Shown piece by piece: positions 63,541 to 64,000 of a stretch of 64,000 nucleotides of DNA (within the stretch, counting starts at the first letter, position 1; each line of letters begins with the position of its first letter). The DNA comes from Pirellulaceae bacterium (lineage in GTDB: Bacteria; Planctomycetota; Planctomycetia; Pirellulales; Pirellulaceae): the NCBI GenBank assembly GCA_016784735.1, contig JADHUC010000004.1, positions 1 through 64,000 on the forward strand, written 5' to 3'. The position numbers were made by a program, and so were the translations under genes. The notes under the pieces are model-generated. The model made no database searches. It was not told the DNA's origin and saw only the letters and a program-made list of their open reading frames with translations.

Positions 63541-64000
63541 TCACGTGCTGCGATTCTGAGAATCGAACCAAAAGGCATACAGCTTCGGAAAACCAACGTC
63601 TCCGGTCAGTTGAAAACGAAGGCGGATACCGGCGCTCAGTTGTCCGGGTGCCGATGCGCATGGCAGCGTGCGGTGGGAACGCCAAGTGATCGTCGCGTCC
63701 AGATGATTGCCACTAACCGGCTTGCATTCTGCAAGCGAATAGCCGGGTAGTGCTTGACCGGTAGTGGCGTCGAGCAGTTCGGCGCGAATGTTGCCGTGCT
63801 GGCCGCAATCGGCATTCACGTGCAATGTCCGAGGCTGGTGCGGCGGGCGGAATGAGATGGTTTCGACCAGACCCTTGTCTGCGCCGGTGGCAAGTTCGAT
63901 GGCGGTGAACCCGTCACGGCGGAGTGTGGCCAGGCCGGGCTGCGTGAGCCACTTCGATGGCGGACCGCCCGGACGTTCCACCTCGCTGCCACCGCCATAA
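63541..64000 (-). CDS. C-terminal end of a secreted sugar-active enzyme (cut by window end)
   Basis: The frame is open to the end of the window; only the last about 153 residues are seen. They form the beta-sandwich tail common to planctomycete glycoside hydrolases of the sialidase type: PSKWLTQPGLATLRRDGFTAIEL, RTLHVNADCGQHGNIRAELLDATTG, GYSLAECKPVSGNHLDATITW, GIRLRFQLTGDVGFPKLYAFWF. The catalytic part is outside the window, so the class cannot be fixed. It ends nine bases after the convergent pectate lyase stop. Confidence 0.7.
   Translation of the reverse strand, partial: YGGGSEVERPGGPPSKWLTQPGLATLRRDGFTAIELATGADKGLVETISFRPPHQPRTLHVNADCGQHGNIRAELLDATTGQALPGYSLAECKPVSGNHLDATITWRSHRTLPCASAPGQLSAGIRLRFQLTGDVGFPKLYAFWFDSQNRST

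Noticed and set aside
1-64000. CRISPR array, prophage or insertion sequence
   Set aside because: No regularly spaced repeats, no phage structural genes and no transposase were seen in any frame.

Overview
The window looks like a chromosomal segment of a planctomycete, most likely of the Pirellulales group. I infer this from the GC-rich coding bias, the frequent GTG/TTG starts and weak ribosome binding sites, and the mix of families: two Bat/vWA clusters, a BBP7-type outer-membrane protein, DUF4175-like and DUF6263-like proteins, NPCBM, LamG and ThuA proteins, a zinc-ribbon SpoVG linked to ispE, and many secreted polysaccharide-active proteins. No 16S or other phylogenetic marker was read, so the taxon is an inference.

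Layout. About 1-1360 is mostly non-coding, with a decayed small gene on the minus strand. 1367-9025 is a heavy-metal efflux island: a Cys/His-rich exported protein, a CusB-like adaptor, a CusA/CzcA-type RND pump with an unusual insertion, a His-rich lipoprotein, and a DmeF-like CDF exporter on the opposite strand. 9157-13706 holds a B12-binding-type radical SAM protein, a Rieske ferredoxin, a secreted DUF6263-like protein and a QTMAN-like glycosyltransferase. 13733-26074 is a Bat/vWA membrane cluster (two vWA proteins, a 1200-residue coiled-coil membrane protein, a Tat-exported QW-repeat protein and an NPCBM protein). A BrnT-like/XRE toxin-antitoxin-like pair sits inside it. 26083-31202 has an OleC-like AMP ligase, a DksA/TraR protein overlapping lspA, an Rrf2 regulator, an inositol-monophosphatase/histidinol-phosphatase and ispD. 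31404-37265 is a second Bat operon (BatC-like TPR, BatD, two uncharacterised proteins, BatE) ending in an overlapping trmL.

38140-42280 and 54307-64000 carry secreted sugar-active or surface proteins: LamG plus alpha/alpha-barrel, CehA/McbA, ThuA, an LRR protein, a 1662-residue LamG/heparinase-like/FG-GAP protein, a PL1 pectate lyase and one gene cut by the window end. Between them lie trxA, a triple-PAS histidine kinase, spoVG, ispE and a tRNA-Ser(UGA).

The most interesting part is 42948-49239. Four small Sec-exported proteins in a row each carry, just after the signal peptide, a block of exactly 26 residues (LP-x-AL ... L/V-S/T-x-x-E-A-x-x-V-R-G). It matches the double-glycine leader consensus cut by C39 peptidases. 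Downstream are a signal-peptide-bearing outer-membrane beta-barrel of the MetA-like/FapF type and, 3 bases later, a lipoprotein C39 peptidase with Cys, His, Asp and oxyanion Gln all in place. I infer a Fap-like export system: substrates cross the inner membrane by Sec, are trimmed in the periplasm by the C39 lipoprotein, and leave through the barrel. This is a hypothesis from motifs and gene order.

Intergenic regions also carry at least seven elements made of paired short hairpins, most beginning with GTAG, GTTG or GTGG. They look like REP/BIME elements moved by RAYT transposases; no RAYT gene is in the window.
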